Assembly: GCF_030646925.1 (NCBI RefSeq)
Contig: NZ_JAUSKL010000075.1
Coordinates: 1 to 42,542, forward strand
Origin: Candidatus Binatus sp.
GTDB lineage: Bacteria; Desulfobacterota; Binatia; Binatales; Binataceae
Direction: 5' to 3'
DNA length: 42,542 nt
Shown: in pieces, positions 1 to 8,296 of the stretch
How positions within the stretch are numbered: position 1 is the first letter of the stretch
Layout of the letters: every line of letters starts with the position of its first letter
Translations under genes and position numbers: made by a program
Notes under the pieces: generated by a model
The model's database searches: none
Seen by the model: the letters and a program-made list of their open reading frames with translations, nothing else
Told to the model about the DNA's origin: nothing

Positions 1-1
1 T

Positions 2-61
2 CTCATCTTCGTCGCGCTGTTCTTGACCCAACGCTCGGTCGAGTCGGCGCGCTGGCGTTAG
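2..61 (+). CDS. ABC-2 type permease, C-terminal end only
   Basis: The window opens inside this gene. Only the last 19 codons and a TAG stop are visible. They encode a hydrophobic stretch (LIFVALFLTQ) and a basic tail ending SARWR. That ending is common in the GldF-like permeases that precede GldG/DUF4340 genes. The stop lies 12 bases before the next start, so the genes are probably co-transcribed. The assignment rests on this tail and on the neighbours, because no diagnostic domain is inside the window. Confidence 0.55.
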   Translation, partial: LIFVALFLTQRSVESARWR

Positions 62-73
62 CGGGAAATCTGG

Positions 74-1636
74 ATGCGGAGATCGTCGGCGCTGTACGGA
101 ATTCTCGGACTGGTACTGCTCGCTTTCGGGCTGGTCGATTATTTTATCGCGAGCGGCTTCCGCGTTTTCGTCTTCATCAATCTGATCGGCGGAGTGTTCG
201 CGATCATCCTCTGGCTTACCTCGAGCCGTCCCGCCCTGGCCTCGATCGCCGGCCGCCGCTCAACCCGGTACGGCGCCAACGCAGTCGTCTATTCGATCGC
301 GTTCATCGGATTGCTGGTCGCGATCAATTACATCTCGACGCTGCATCACACCCGGCTCGATTTGACCGAGGCCAAAGTTTTCAGCCTCTCGAGTCAGTCG
401 ATCAACGTGGTCAAACAGCTCAAAAAGCCGCTCAAGTTTTACGGCTTCTTCCAGGGCGGCGACAACGGCACTGCGCGCAGTCTCTATGAGACGTTTGCCT
501 ACTACTCGCCGAAGGTCACTTTCGAGATGGTCGATCCCGATCGACATCCCGAGCTTGCCGAACGTTTCAAAGTCACCACCATGGGCACCACTCGCGTGCA
601 GTACGGCGGCGAGAATGGCGATGGCACCAACGTCGCCGAGCTGAATGAAGAAGCGCTGACCAACGCGATCATCCGCGCGACCAAGGAAACGAAAAAGGTC
701 GTCGATTTTCTCGACGGGCACGGCGAAGCGGACCCGGACGACGCCGAAGGCCAGACCGGCTTCGGCTCGATCAAGACCGCGCTTGAAGGCGAGGGCTACA
801 CGGTCAACAAGATCGTGCTCGCGACGATGCCGAAAGTTCCCGACGAGGTAAATCTGATCGTCGCCGCCGGTCCGACCAAGCCGCTAGGCCAGCATGAACT
901 CGACGCTTTGAGCGAGTATCTCAAGCACGGCGGACGCATGATCGCGATGTTCCGGCCGCAGCGCGCCGATTCGTCCATCGACGAGTCGGGGCTGGTTAAG
1001 CTGGTCGGCGATTGGGGTGTCAAGGTCGGCAATGACATCGTGGTCGATCAGGTCGTGCGGCTGTTCGCAGGGCCCGCGCTCGGCCTGAATCCGCTGGTGC
1101 AGACTTACGCCGAGCATCCGATCACCAAGGGTTTCAAGCAGCGCACCGTGTTCCCGATGGCGCGCTCGCTCACCGCCGACACGAACCTGAAGCCGGGCCT
1201 GACCGTCACCCCGATTTCCAAGACCAGCGATACCTCATGGGCGGAAGTTTCGCTCGACGTATTGTTCAAACAGCAGAAGGCGCAACTCGACGAGAAGGAT
1301 ACGCGCGGACCGATCGCCGTGGTCGAGACGGTGGACGCCAACCTGGAGACGCTCGGCTTCGGCAAGGGCACGGCGCGGATGGTCATCTTCGGCAGCACCG
1401 ATTTCGGCGACAATCAGTACGTCGGCAATTTCTTCAACCGCGATTTCTTCGTCAACAGCGTCGATTGGCTGACCGGCGAGGAGAACTCGATCTCGATTCG
1501 GCCGCGCTCGATTCGCGCTTCGCGCTTCCGTCTTACCACCGATCAATTCGCGATCGTCTTTGCGCTCGCGGTGCTGCTGCTTCCTGAGATGCTGCTGATC
1601 GCCGGAATCGTCGTCTGGTGGGAACGGCGCAACTGA
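74..1636 (+). CDS. GldG-like ABC transporter auxiliary protein
   Basis: The 520-residue protein has three N-terminal membrane helices (about 7-27, 30-50 and 70-88), a long extracytoplasmic region and one C-terminal helix (about 493-515). This is the layout of the ABC_transp_aux (GldG/DUF4350-like) family. In gliding bacteria GldG works with the GldF permease and GldA ATPase; elsewhere the substrate is unknown. The large domain begins with a hydrophobic-acidic pattern (TRLDLTEAKVFSLS) typical of these proteins. It sits between a permease fragment and a DUF4340 gene, the usual order of this ABC system. Family is fairly sure; function in this organism, where nothing indicates gliding, is open. 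Confidence 0.8.
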   Translation: MRRSSALYGILGLVLLAFGLVDYFIASGFRVFVFINLIGGVFAIILWLTSSRPALASIAGRRSTRYGANAVVYSIAFIGLLVAINYISTLHHTRLDLTEAKVFSLSSQSINVVKQLKKPLKFYGFFQGGDNGTARSLYETFAYYSPKVTFEMVDPDRHPELAERFKVTTMGTTRVQYGGENGDGTNVAELNEEALTNAIIRATKETKKVVDFLDGHGEADPDDAEGQTGFGSIKTALEGEGYTVNKIVLATMPKVPDEVNLIVAAGPTKPLGQHELDALSEYLKHGGRMIAMFRPQRADSSIDESGLVKLVGDWGVKVGNDIVVDQVVRLFAGPALGLNPLVQTYAEHPITKGFKQRTVFPMARSLTADTNLKPGLTVTPISKTSDTSWAEVSLDVLFKQQKAQLDEKDTRGPIAVVETVDANLETLGFGKGTARMVIFGSTDFGDNQYVGNFFNRDFFVNSVDWLTGEENSISIRPRSIRASRFRLTTDQFAIVFALAVLLLPEMLLIAGIVVWWERRN

Positions 1637-1660
1637 GCGCCGCCAACTTCGCTTGCTTCG

Positions 1661-3073
1661 ATGCGGCCTCGCAACACCATCATCGCGCTGATCCTGTTCG
1701 CCCTTATCGGCGGCTACGCGTTCATCATGGCGCGCTATTCCGTCCCGGAAGAGCATCGCAAGCTGATCAATCTGAAGCCCGAGCAGATGGCGGAGATCGA
1801 GCTCAAGTCCGCCGATCGCGACATCCTGATTCGGCGCGAGAAGGGCAAGCCGTGGGTGCTGGTGAAGCCAATCGGCAGCGACGCCGACCAGTTCCAGTGC
1901 AACAATCTCGCGCACGCGATCTCCGAAACTGAACTGGTGCGAACCGTCGAGGAAAAACCGACCAACCTCGAACCCTTTGCACTCGCCAAGCCCACCACCG
2001 TCGTCACGGTGAAGACTTTCGACGGCAAGGCGCTGCCATCGATCGAGATCGGCAAGAATGCGCCGGTCGGCTTCAATGCCTACGTCAAGATGTCCAACAG
2101 TCCGGCGGTGCTGCTGACGTCGTCGGTGTTCCCGACCGGGATGAACAAGACCGTCAATGATCTGCGCAACAAGGATCTGGTCACGTTCAAAATGGACGAT
2201 GTCCAGAAATTGATCCTGACGCGCGACAATGGCGAAACGATCGAAGTCGATCGCGACGGCGCGGGCTGGAAGGTCGTCAAGCCCGCCGCTTATGCCGCCG
2301 ACGAAGCCGTAGTCCGCCAGGTGCTCAATACGCTGGTGAGCGCTCGAGTCGCGGACTTTATCGCGGATGCGCCTGCGAGCGTCGCGCAGTACGGCCTCGA
2401 AAAACCACATCTGACGGCCACTGCGATGCTGAAAAACGGCGGGCAGCAATCGGTGCTGTTTGGCTTCAAGCAGACCGAGCAGGGCAAGGGTGGTATCTAC
2501 GTTCGCCGCGGCGAGCGCGCATCCGTGTACGCCGTCCCCGCCTACGTGATGACCAGCGCGAACAAATCGATTCTCGAATTACGCGACAAAACCGCGCTCA
2601 AGTTCGAGCCGTCGGCAGTCGAGAGCGTTGCGATCAAGACCAAGGACGGCAATTTCACCCTGAAGCGCGCGGCCGGCGGCAAATGGGATGTGATCGAAGG
2701 CGGGCAAACCTCGCCCGCCGATGTCGCCGTCGTCGAGCGTTTGCTGAGCGAACTCAAAGGTTTGAAAGGCGCGTCGATCATCGCCGATCCGATGCCGAAT
2801 GCAGCGCCCTTTGGCCTCGACAATCCAGCCGTCGAAATCACGCTGACCGGCAAGGACGGCAAGCAAATCGGCGATCTCAAGGCCGCGATGCTCTCGATTA
2901 AGCCTTCGAGTCCGCCGCTGCCGGGTGAGTCGCCCAAACCGCGCATCGAGCACTACTTGAGCACCGGCGCGTCGAAGGCGGTGTACACGCTGAGCGATTA
3001 TTACTATTCGCAGCTCGACAATCCGGCGTCGATTTACAAGGCGCGCACGCAGCCCACTCCCGCCCCGAAATAA
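1661..3073 (+). CDS. DUF4340 domain protein, membrane-anchored
   Basis: The 470-residue protein has one N-terminal membrane helix (about 5-22), then a periplasmic part made of repeated modules of about 120-150 residues. Each module contains a pattern like 'F.LDNPAVEITL' or 'YGLEKPHLTATA' (near residues 245 and 385). That is typical of DUF4340 proteins, which follow GldG-type genes and are thought to belong to the same ABC system. The start is 24 bases after the GldG-like stop, which supports one operon. The molecular role is not known. The reading frame is intact and ends just before a block of palindromic repeats. Confidence 0.78.
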   Translation: MRPRNTIIALILFALIGGYAFIMARYSVPEEHRKLINLKPEQMAEIELKSADRDILIRREKGKPWVLVKPIGSDADQFQCNNLAHAISETELVRTVEEKPTNLEPFALAKPTTVVTVKTFDGKALPSIEIGKNAPVGFNAYVKMSNSPAVLLTSSVFPTGMNKTVNDLRNKDLVTFKMDDVQKLILTRDNGETIEVDRDGAGWKVVKPAAYAADEAVVRQVLNTLVSARVADFIADAPASVAQYGLEKPHLTATAMLKNGGQQSVLFGFKQTEQGKGGIYVRRGERASVYAVPAYVMTSANKSILELRDKTALKFEPSAVESVAIKTKDGNFTLKRAAGGKWDVIEGGQTSPADVAVVERLLSELKGLKGASIIADPMPNAAPFGLDNPAVEITLTGKDGKQIGDLKAAMLSIKPSSPPLPGESPKPRIEHYLSTGASKAVYTLSDYYYSQLDNPASIYKARTQPTPAPK

Positions 3074-3090
3074 TCCCAGCGCTCGCCTGT

Positions 3091-3200
3091 TTGGGTAGCC
3101 GCGGGCCTCCGGTTGGGTAGCCGCGGGCCTCCGTGCCCGCGGTCTTCATAGGTGTTTTTTTGTGTAGAGCCCGCGTGGGCACGGAGGCCCACGGCTACCC
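3091..3200. repeat. Direct plus inverted intergenic repeat block
   Basis: Two tandem 21-bp copies (3091-3111 and 3113-3133) start TTGGGTAGCCGCGGG. The second copy extends into a 27-base arm (3115-3141) that pairs with an inverted arm at 3174-3200, matching 25 of 27 bases. A spacer of about 30 bases with a T-run lies between the arms. The block sits between the convergent DUF4340 and acpS genes. It could act as a bidirectional terminator, or be a REP/MITE-like dispersed element. No transposase is nearby. Confidence 0.8.
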
Positions 3201-3245
3201 ATTCGTACTGGGTCGCGGCCACCCAAAAGGGGGTGCCGAGGCTCT

Positions 3246-3638
3246 TCACGACTCCGCGATCACGTGCGCGATCGCTTCCTTCGCCGTGTGCGTGATGCTC
3301 AGGTGGAAGCCGCTGATCTGCTTGCGGCGCGCAAACGCAGCCGCCTTGCCCGACAGCACGATCGTCGGCGCCTTGCCGCGCTCGCGCACGACCTCGATCT
3401 CGCTCCATCCGACGTTGCGATTCCATCCAGTGCCCATCGCTTTCATCGCAGCTTCCTTCGCGGCGAAGCGCGCGGCATAGCTCTGGTAGCGCGGGCGTCC
3501 GCGCGATTCGCAATACTCGACTTCGCCCGGCGTGTACACGCGCATCCGGAAGCGGTCGCCGGTGAGCGGTCGCGTGAGCGCGCGCTCGATTCGGTCCACT
3601 TCGATCACGTCGATTCCGGTGCCAGCGATTTGCGCCAT
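3246..3638 (-). CDS. acpS: Holo-[acyl-carrier-protein] synthase
   Basis: AcpS transfers 4'-phosphopantetheine from CoA to a serine of acyl carrier protein, activating it for fatty acid synthesis. The 130-residue product matches the usual family length. It shows the N-terminal metal-binding motif (GTGIDVIEVDRI, residues 5-16) and the second conserved motif (RFAAKEAAMKAMGTG, about 56-70), whose Asp and Glu bind magnesium. A longer frame extends upstream, but the ATG at 3636-3638 follows a strong Shine-Dalgarno stretch (GAGGATGAG) and begins exactly where the family begins. The gene stands alone on the minus strand, divergent from the ferredoxin gene. Confidence 0.92.
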   Translation of the reverse strand: MAQIAGTGIDVIEVDRIERALTRPLTGDRFRMRVYTPGEVEYCESRGRPRYQSYAARFAAKEAAMKAMGTGWNRNVGWSEIEVVRERGKAPTIVLSGKAAAFARRKQISGFHLSITHTAKEAIAHVIAES

Positions 3639-3791
3639 CTCATCCTCTCGCCGATGAGTATTAGCTGCGGCGCAATGCGATTCAAAGTCGATCTCGAACT
3701 TAATGCGCAGCGCGCGCAACGCTTGCCGCGCGTCCTCGGCGAATCCTATTCTTCATTCGACCGTGATTAATGGTTGGAGGTTCCAGCAACG

Positions 3792-4013
3792 ATGCTTTCG
3801 ATCACCGTGAACAAAACCAGATGCATCGGCAGCGGCGATTGCGTCGAGACCGCGCCCGGGGTGTTTCAGCTTGACGACGAAGGAAAATCGCAGGTCGTGA
3901 ATCCGACCGGCGCCGCCGATTCGTCGATCGTCGCGGCTGCGCGCTCATGCCCGGTCAAGGCAATCACCGTCGTCGACGGCGACACGCAACTCTATCCAAT
4001 CCCGAAAAAGTGA
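3792..4013 (+). CDS. 3Fe-4S type ferredoxin
   Basis: This small ferredoxin (73 residues) carries the pattern C-x5-C followed later by SCP (CIGSGDC, then RSCPVKAI). This is the three-cysteine pattern of 3Fe-4S ferredoxins that donate electrons to cytochrome P450s. The segment 'APGVFQLDDEGKSQVV' is typical of this group. A frame could start at a TTG at 3774, but GGAGG at 3776-3780 fits the ATG at 3792. No cytochrome P450 is in the window, so its redox partner is unknown. The neighbours (GNAT, PhyH-like) give no clear link. Confidence 0.85.
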   Translation: MLSITVNKTRCIGSGDCVETAPGVFQLDDEGKSQVVNPTGAADSSIVAAARSCPVKAITVVDGDTQLYPIPKK

Positions 4014-4042
4014 TCGGATCGCGCAAAGCAATCTGAAATGCG

Positions 4043-4534
4043 ATGGCGCTGAGGAAGCATCGCGAGGGTGAACTCGTAATCGAGCAGACGCGGGATATCG
4101 CGCGCCTGCGCACGCTTCTCGACAGCGGCGGCATGATCACGGCTGGAATCGAATGGCCGGCGGCGTGCTACCTGCTCGCATTCTACGGCGACGAGGCGAT
4201 CGGCGCGATCGGAGTCGAGCCGCAAATCGATGCGGCGCTGATTCGCTCGCTCTACGTGATCGAATCGATGCGGCGGAGCGGAATCGGCGCCGCGCTGGTA
4301 GCCGCCGCGCGCAAAGCCGCGCACACTCGCGGCGCGCGCCATCTTTATTTGTTCAGCACCGAGGCTGGCCAATTCTTCATGCGATTGGGCTTCGAACGTG
4401 TCGCGATGCCGCAACTGCTCGACGCGCTGAGCTGCGTGCCCGAGGTCGAATACTATCGCGCGCGGCCGGACGAGCTTGCGCGCGAAATCGCATTCCATCT
4501 CGACATCTCGCGCGACGGCCTGATCGAGCGATAG
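4043..4534 (+). CDS. GNAT family N-acetyltransferase, ArsN2-like
   Basis: The 163-residue protein has the GNAT core: a strand pair around 'AIGAIGVEPQ' and 'ALIRSLYV', the acetyl-CoA pyrophosphate loop RRSGIGAALV (about 76-85), and 'LYLFSTEAGQFFMRLGFERV' near 104-123. The combination of LIRSL..V, LYL.ST.A..FF..LGF resembles ArsN2 acetyltransferases found in arsenic operons. No ars genes are present here, so the substrate is uncertain. It begins 29 bases after the ferredoxin gene and may be co-transcribed. The general fold is confident; the ArsN2 label is tentative. Confidence 0.75.
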   Translation: MALRKHREGELVIEQTRDIARLRTLLDSGGMITAGIEWPAACYLLAFYGDEAIGAIGVEPQIDAALIRSLYVIESMRRSGIGAALVAAARKAAHTRGARHLYLFSTEAGQFFMRLGFERVAMPQLLDALSCVPEVEYYRARPDELAREIAFHLDISRDGLIER

Positions 4535-4584
4535 TTCCCGCCGAGGTTCGGCGCAAGTATCATGTGTTCCTGGCGGTTCTCGAT

Positions 4585-5025
4585 ATGCTGACCCGGCAAC
4601 AGCTCGACGATTTCGATCGGTGCGGGATTCTCCGCGTGCCGAATGCGATCGCGACTGCCGACGCCGAAGCAATGTGCGCCTGCGTGTGGGGCAACTTGAG
4701 CCGTCGCTATCCTGTTCGCCGCGACGATCCCGAGACCTGGACGCCGCGCAATGCTTTGATTCGCGCGGATCCGTGGGTTAAGGCGCTATGCTCGCGCGCC
4801 GAAGATGCCGATCGTATCGAGCGATTCATGAACCGCGGCGCGAATGTCGATGGCATCGAGCTGCGTGTCGTCGAGATGATCGGTGAGCCCGGCGACGTCT
4901 ATCTAGTGCATCCGCTGATGCTGCATGCCCCCGCGATAAACTGTGCCGCCACTCCGCGAATCGTGCTTTCGAGCTTCGTGTACCGAAACGGCATCCGACC
5001 CGAGGCGCTCTACAACGAGCAATGA
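4585..5025 (+). CDS. PhyH-like oxygenase, internally deleted
   Basis: The 146-residue product begins like phytanoyl-CoA dioxygenase-family proteins (MLTRQQLDDFDRCGILRVPNAI). It ends like them too, with 'GEPGDVYLVHPLMLHAPAINC' and a following Arg. The middle of the fold, which should hold the HxD iron ligands, is absent: residue ~60 (DDPETWTPR) runs almost directly into the C-terminal part. Family members I know are about 250-300 residues, so roughly 100 appear to be missing in frame. Only the distal His (HP or LHAP) and the 2-oxoglutarate-binding Arg remain. It is probably non-catalytic, either a decayed gene or a small derived protein. Confidence 0.55.
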   Translation: MLTRQQLDDFDRCGILRVPNAIATADAEAMCACVWGNLSRRYPVRRDDPETWTPRNALIRADPWVKALCSRAEDADRIERFMNRGANVDGIELRVVEMIGEPGDVYLVHPLMLHAPAINCAATPRIVLSSFVYRNGIRPEALYNEQ

Positions 5026-5026
5026 A

Positions 5027-5052
5027 AAAGGGCGGCCATCATGACCGCCCTT
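5027..5052 (-). terminator. Intrinsic terminator of the ABM gene
   Basis: An 8-bp perfect inverted repeat, AAGGGCGG (5028-5035) and CCGCCCTT (5045-5052), encloses a 9-base loop. Read on the minus strand the stem runs straight into TTTTT, as in a rho-independent terminator for the ABM monooxygenase gene. On the plus strand there is no T-run, although the hairpin directly follows the PhyH-like gene. Confidence 0.75.
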
Positions 5053-5072
5053 CGTCGCGAAAATTTCAAGTG

Positions 5073-5372
5073 TTACTTGCGCGCGATCTCGTTCATGATG
5101 TGCACTTCCGGACGGCCATCCAGATGCGCCCCCAGTTTGCCGCCCAGTTCCTTCATGTGCTCGGTCTTGCCGTGCGAATCGAACGAAGCCTGGTCCTGGT
5201 AAACCTCGTAGAACCAGTACGTGGTCGGGTCTTTTTCCACCTTGTGCAGCACGTAGGCCTGCGTGCCGGGCTCGTTGGCGCGCACTTTCGCGATCATGTC
5301 CTTGAAGGCCGCTTCGACCGCAGCTTCGCTGCCCTGTTTGGCCTTGATTTTTGCAAGTACCGTAATTGCCAT
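5073..5372 (-). CDS. ABM-domain monooxygenase, YgiN-like
   Basis: The 99-residue protein has the antibiotic biosynthesis monooxygenase fold signature: 'VLAKIKAKQGSEAAVEAAF', then 'EPGTQAYVLHKVEKDPTTYWFYEVYQDQASFDSHGKTEHM', with the conserved His near residue 68. Related small proteins dimerise and act as quinol or heme-type monooxygenases without a bound cofactor. The ATG follows AAGGAG with a 6-base gap, so the start is secure. It is transcribed away from the acyl-CoA dehydrogenase gene across a spacer of about 210 bases, and ends at a clear terminator. The substrate cannot be read from sequence. Confidence 0.85.
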   Translation of the reverse strand: MAITVLAKIKAKQGSEAAVEAAFKDMIAKVRANEPGTQAYVLHKVEKDPTTYWFYEVYQDQASFDSHGKTEHMKELGGKLGAHLDGRPEVHIMNEIARK

Positions 5373-5586
5373 CGCTATCTCCTTGGATGCTGAATTGGGC
5401 GCGACTGCCGTCGCCGCTGCCCGTGATGCGAATCAAATGATCCGATCGCCGTCATATCCGCACCCGCGCGGATTTACAAGCAGATCGCGCGAGCGCCCTG
5501 CGGCTCTTTTCAACCGCCTCGCGCTCGGCTAACACCAATTGCCACGGCTGCGCTGTCAAAGCGCGGCGCCGACGGAGACTCTGACG

Positions 5587-6729
5587 ATGCTTGGTTTTGA
5601 CCTCACCGACGAACAGCGCGAACTCAAGAGCCTCGCGCGGAAGTTTGCCGAGAATGAAATAATTCCGCGCGCGCGCGAATGCGACGAGAAGGAAATCTTC
5701 CCGGTGGACATCTGCCAAAAGGCGTTCGACGCGGGCCTGATGAATTTCGGCGTGCCCAAAGATCTCGGCGGGCCCGGCCTCGGCGTGCTCGACACGAGCC
5801 TGATCGTCGAGGAACTGAACTACGGATGCGCCGGTATCTCGAACGCGGTCGGCGCCAACGATCTCGCGACGCTGCCGGTTCTGATCGCTGGCAACGCTGA
5901 ACAGAAGAAGGTTTACCTCGGCCAGTTGATCAAGCAACTCACCTTCTGCGCGTTCGCGATCACCGAGCCATCCGCGGGCTCCGACGTCGCGGCGATGACC
6001 ACCACTTACCGCCGCGAGGGCGACGAGTTTGTCCTCAACGGCAACAAGCACTTCATCTCGAACGGCTCGCGCGCCGACTGGTACGTTACGTTTGCGACCT
6101 CGGACAAACGGCTCAAGCATAAGGGCATCTCGGCGTTCGTCTTTCCGTCGAATGTGCCCGGCCTCACGCGCAACCGGATGCATGGCAAGCTCGGCCAGCG
6201 CGCCGCCGACACCGGCGAGATTTTTTACGACAACGTGCGCATCCCGGCGAGTTCGCTGCTCGGGCGCGAGGGCGAAGGATTCAAGTATGCGATGGCGACG
6301 TTCGATCACAGCCGGCCCGAAATCGGCGCCATCGCGATCGGAATCGCACAGCGCGCGCTCGACGAATGCCTCAAATACTCGAAACAGCGCAGCGCATTCG
6401 GCCAGCCGATTTCGAACTTCCAGGCGATCCAGTTCATGATGGCCGACATGGCGATCGAGATCGAAGCGATGCGGCTGCTCACCTACAAAGCGGCGTGGCT
6501 GGTCGATCAGGGCCAGAGCCCCAACGCGATCTCGAGCTACGCCAAGGCCTTCAGCGCCGACGCGTGCATGAGGATCACTATCGATGCGGTGCAGATTTTC
6601 GGCGGCTACGGATACATGAAGGAGTATCCCGTCGAGAAGCTGATGCGCGACGCAAAGCTGCTGCAGATTTACGAAGGCACCTCGCAGATTCAGCGGGTCG
6701 TGATCGCGCGCAATCTGCTGAAGGAATAG
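5587..6729 (+). CDS. Acyl-CoA dehydrogenase
   Basis: This FAD enzyme introduces an alpha-beta double bond into acyl-CoA thioesters. The 380-residue length is normal. Visible signatures are 'FCAFAITEPSAGSDVAAM' (FAD and substrate binding, about 128-145), 'DHSRPEIGA', 'QRSAFGQPISNFQAIQF', 'QIFGGYGYMKEYPVEKLMRDAKLLQIYEGTSQIQ' and the catalytic Glu363 in IYEGTSQIQ. A longer frame reaches 5539, but the ATG at 5587 has GGAG upstream and matches the usual N-terminus (LTDEQRELKSLARKFA). Chain-length preference is not decidable. No electron-transfer flavoprotein genes are adjacent. Confidence 0.93.
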   Translation: MLGFDLTDEQRELKSLARKFAENEIIPRARECDEKEIFPVDICQKAFDAGLMNFGVPKDLGGPGLGVLDTSLIVEELNYGCAGISNAVGANDLATLPVLIAGNAEQKKVYLGQLIKQLTFCAFAITEPSAGSDVAAMTTTYRREGDEFVLNGNKHFISNGSRADWYVTFATSDKRLKHKGISAFVFPSNVPGLTRNRMHGKLGQRAADTGEIFYDNVRIPASSLLGREGEGFKYAMATFDHSRPEIGAIAIGIAQRALDECLKYSKQRSAFGQPISNFQAIQFMMADMAIEIEAMRLLTYKAAWLVDQGQSPNAISSYAKAFSADACMRITIDAVQIFGGYGYMKEYPVEKLMRDAKLLQIYEGTSQIQRVVIARNLLKE

Positions 6730-6730
6730 T

Positions 6731-6752
6731 GGCACAGGCTTTAGCCTGTGGA
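6731..6752. repeat. Palindromic dispersed repeat, copy 1
   Basis: An 8-bp perfect inverted repeat with a 2-base centre (CACAGGCT-TT-AGCCTGTG, 6733-6750) lies between the acyl-CoA dehydrogenase and lipoprotein stops. The same element occurs in reverse orientation at 30411-30433, with about 20 matching bases. It looks like a short REP-type element and may also stop transcription between these convergent genes. Confidence 0.8.
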
Positions 6753-6760
6753 GAGGCGGC

Positions 6761-7036
6761 CTACTGCTTTTGCACCGGATGCGGCATCGGCGGATCCTCG
6801 GTCTCCGGTTCCTTGCCGGTAACCGCGCCGACGTAATCGCCCTTGTGGTAGATATCGACCTGGCCCGTCGTCGGATCCGGGAAAATGTTCCATTCGTCGG
6901 GCGGCGGCGGCTCGCTCGGCGGCATATAGACGATCGGCGCCGGCTCGGGTGCGGGCGGTGGCGGCGTCGCGCATGACGCCAACGTCATCGCCGCGGTGAG
7001 CGCCGACAATCTCGCCAACAGCTTGATACAATCCAT
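6761..7036 (-). CDS. Small proline-rich lipoprotein
   Basis: The 91-residue protein has an N-terminal signal of 'KLLARLSALTAAMTLASC' type with a lipobox (LASC, Cys22). A proline-rich stretch follows (about 25-47), then a short segment 'DIYHKGDYVGAVTGKEPE'. It should be lipidated and anchored to the outer or inner membrane. I recognise no domain. It is on the minus strand, 145 bases downstream of the phosphotransferase gene. Confidence 0.75.
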   Translation of the reverse strand: MDCIKLLARLSALTAAMTLASCATPPPPAPEPAPIVYMPPSEPPPPDEWNIFPDPTTGQVDIYHKGDYVGAVTGKEPETEDPPMPHPVQKQ

Positions 7037-7181
7037 CAGGAAACGGCGCAGAAGCGAACAGATGCCCCGATCGCCATTTTCGCGCCGCTGATGCTGAATC
7101 GCAAGAGACGCTCTCGATCACCGCGTGAGCGGCCGACCTCACGCGAATCGATTGCGGCGTCCTGATGCGCGAATCGTGGCG

Positions 7182-8237
7182 CTAAACGCGCGGCGAGTTG
7201 CACACCGCCCACGCCGCATCGGCCAGCGCCGGTACGCGCTCGGTCAGGCCCGCGAACAGCGGATCGTCGGTCTGACCGCGCACAAAACGCGAGTAGCTGC
7301 CCTCCATGATGATCGCGAGCTTGAACAGCGCGAACGCCTGGTAGAAAACGAAATCGCGCATCGCGCGTCCCGTCCTCTGCTCGTATAGATCGATCATCTC
7401 GCGCCGCGACAGATAACCTTCTTCGGCGGCGGTGCTCGCGATGATTCCGCCCGACGTGTCGGTTGGATCCGGCCAGTAGGAGAGCATCCAGCCGAAGTCC
7501 GCCAGCGGATCGCCGATGGTGGACATCTCCCAGTCGAACACCGCGATCACTTTGCGCGTCGCAGGATTCCACATCACGTTGTCGAGCTTGAAATCGCCGT
7601 GCACGATCGTCGGCGTGGGCGACGCGGGAATGTGCGCGCGCAGCCATTCCTTGACCTGATCCATCACCGGCAGCGGACGCGTGTACGGAAGCGTGCGTTC
7701 GAGTTGATCGACCCATCGCTGGAGCTGGCGCTCGAGGTAGCCGTCGGGACGGCCAAAGCCTTCGAGGCCCACCGCGCGCCAATCGACATCTTGCAAATCG
7801 GCGAGCAGATCGACCATGACGCGGCTCACGACGCGGCGAATCTCGGGCGTCGAGGCAAAGTTCTTGCCATCGGCGCGAATCACCTCGCCCTTGACGTACT
7901 CCATCAGGTAAAAAGGCGCGCCAATGTAGGACGGATCGTCGCACGCGGCATAGATGCGCGGCACCGGCACCGGCGTGTTCTGCAACGCTTCGAGCACGCG
8001 CGCCTCGCGCATCACGTCATGCGCAGTCGGCAGCAGCGGGCCTCGCGGCGGCCGCCTTAGCGCCCACGAATGCCTATCGAAGTGAATCAGATGGACCTCG
8101 TTCGAGTGGCCGAACGAGATGTTTTCGGATCGGAGTGCGCTGATATCGCCGAGTTTGCGTTCGGTGATAAAACGTCCGAGTCCAGCGAGATCGACTGTTG
8201 CCGAAGGTCCGGTCTTTTCCTGCGCTGATGTACTCAT
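7182..8237 (-). CDS. APH-family phosphotransferase (ACAD10/11-like)
   Basis: The 351-residue protein has the aminoglycoside-phosphotransferase kinase fold. It shows the Brenner motif 'HGDFKLDNVMW' (catalytic Asp) and the metal motif 'DWEMSTIGDPLADFGWML'. The N-terminal part ('LSFGHSNEVHLI..'-type nucleotide loop, then ALRRPP) matches the large group related to the kinase domain of human ACAD10/11, often encoded beside acyl-CoA dehydrogenases and thought to phosphorylate hydroxyacyl-CoA. An acyl-CoA dehydrogenase gene lies 0.5 kb away, which fits. The ATG at 8235-8237 is preferred to a TTG seven codons upstream. The exact substrate is unproven. Confidence 0.85.
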   Translation of the reverse strand: MSTSAQEKTGPSATVDLAGLGRFITERKLGDISALRSENISFGHSNEVHLIHFDRHSWALRRPPRGPLLPTAHDVMREARVLEALQNTPVPVPRIYAACDDPSYIGAPFYLMEYVKGEVIRADGKNFASTPEIRRVVSRVMVDLLADLQDVDWRAVGLEGFGRPDGYLERQLQRWVDQLERTLPYTRPLPVMDQVKEWLRAHIPASPTPTIVHGDFKLDNVMWNPATRKVIAVFDWEMSTIGDPLADFGWMLSYWPDPTDTSGGIIASTAAEEGYLSRREMIDLYEQRTGRAMRDFVFYQAFALFKLAIIMEGSYSRFVRGQTDDPLFAGLTERVPALADAAWAVCNSPRV

Positions 8238-8296
8238 CGAGCCGTACTGTTTTCGCAATTACGGCGCGAGGTCAAGCGTCAGTCACACCGCTGACG

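Noticed and set aside
1235-2449. Long minus-strand open frame (404 codons) opposite the GldG-like and DUF4340 genes
   Set aside because: It is an antisense shadow in high-GC DNA, with biased Arg/Asp/His-rich composition, no family resemblance, and it crosses two confident genes.
5452-6735. 427-codon minus-strand frame opposite the acyl-CoA dehydrogenase
   Set aside because: The plus strand encodes an unmistakable acyl-CoA dehydrogenase; the antisense product has no recognisable motif.
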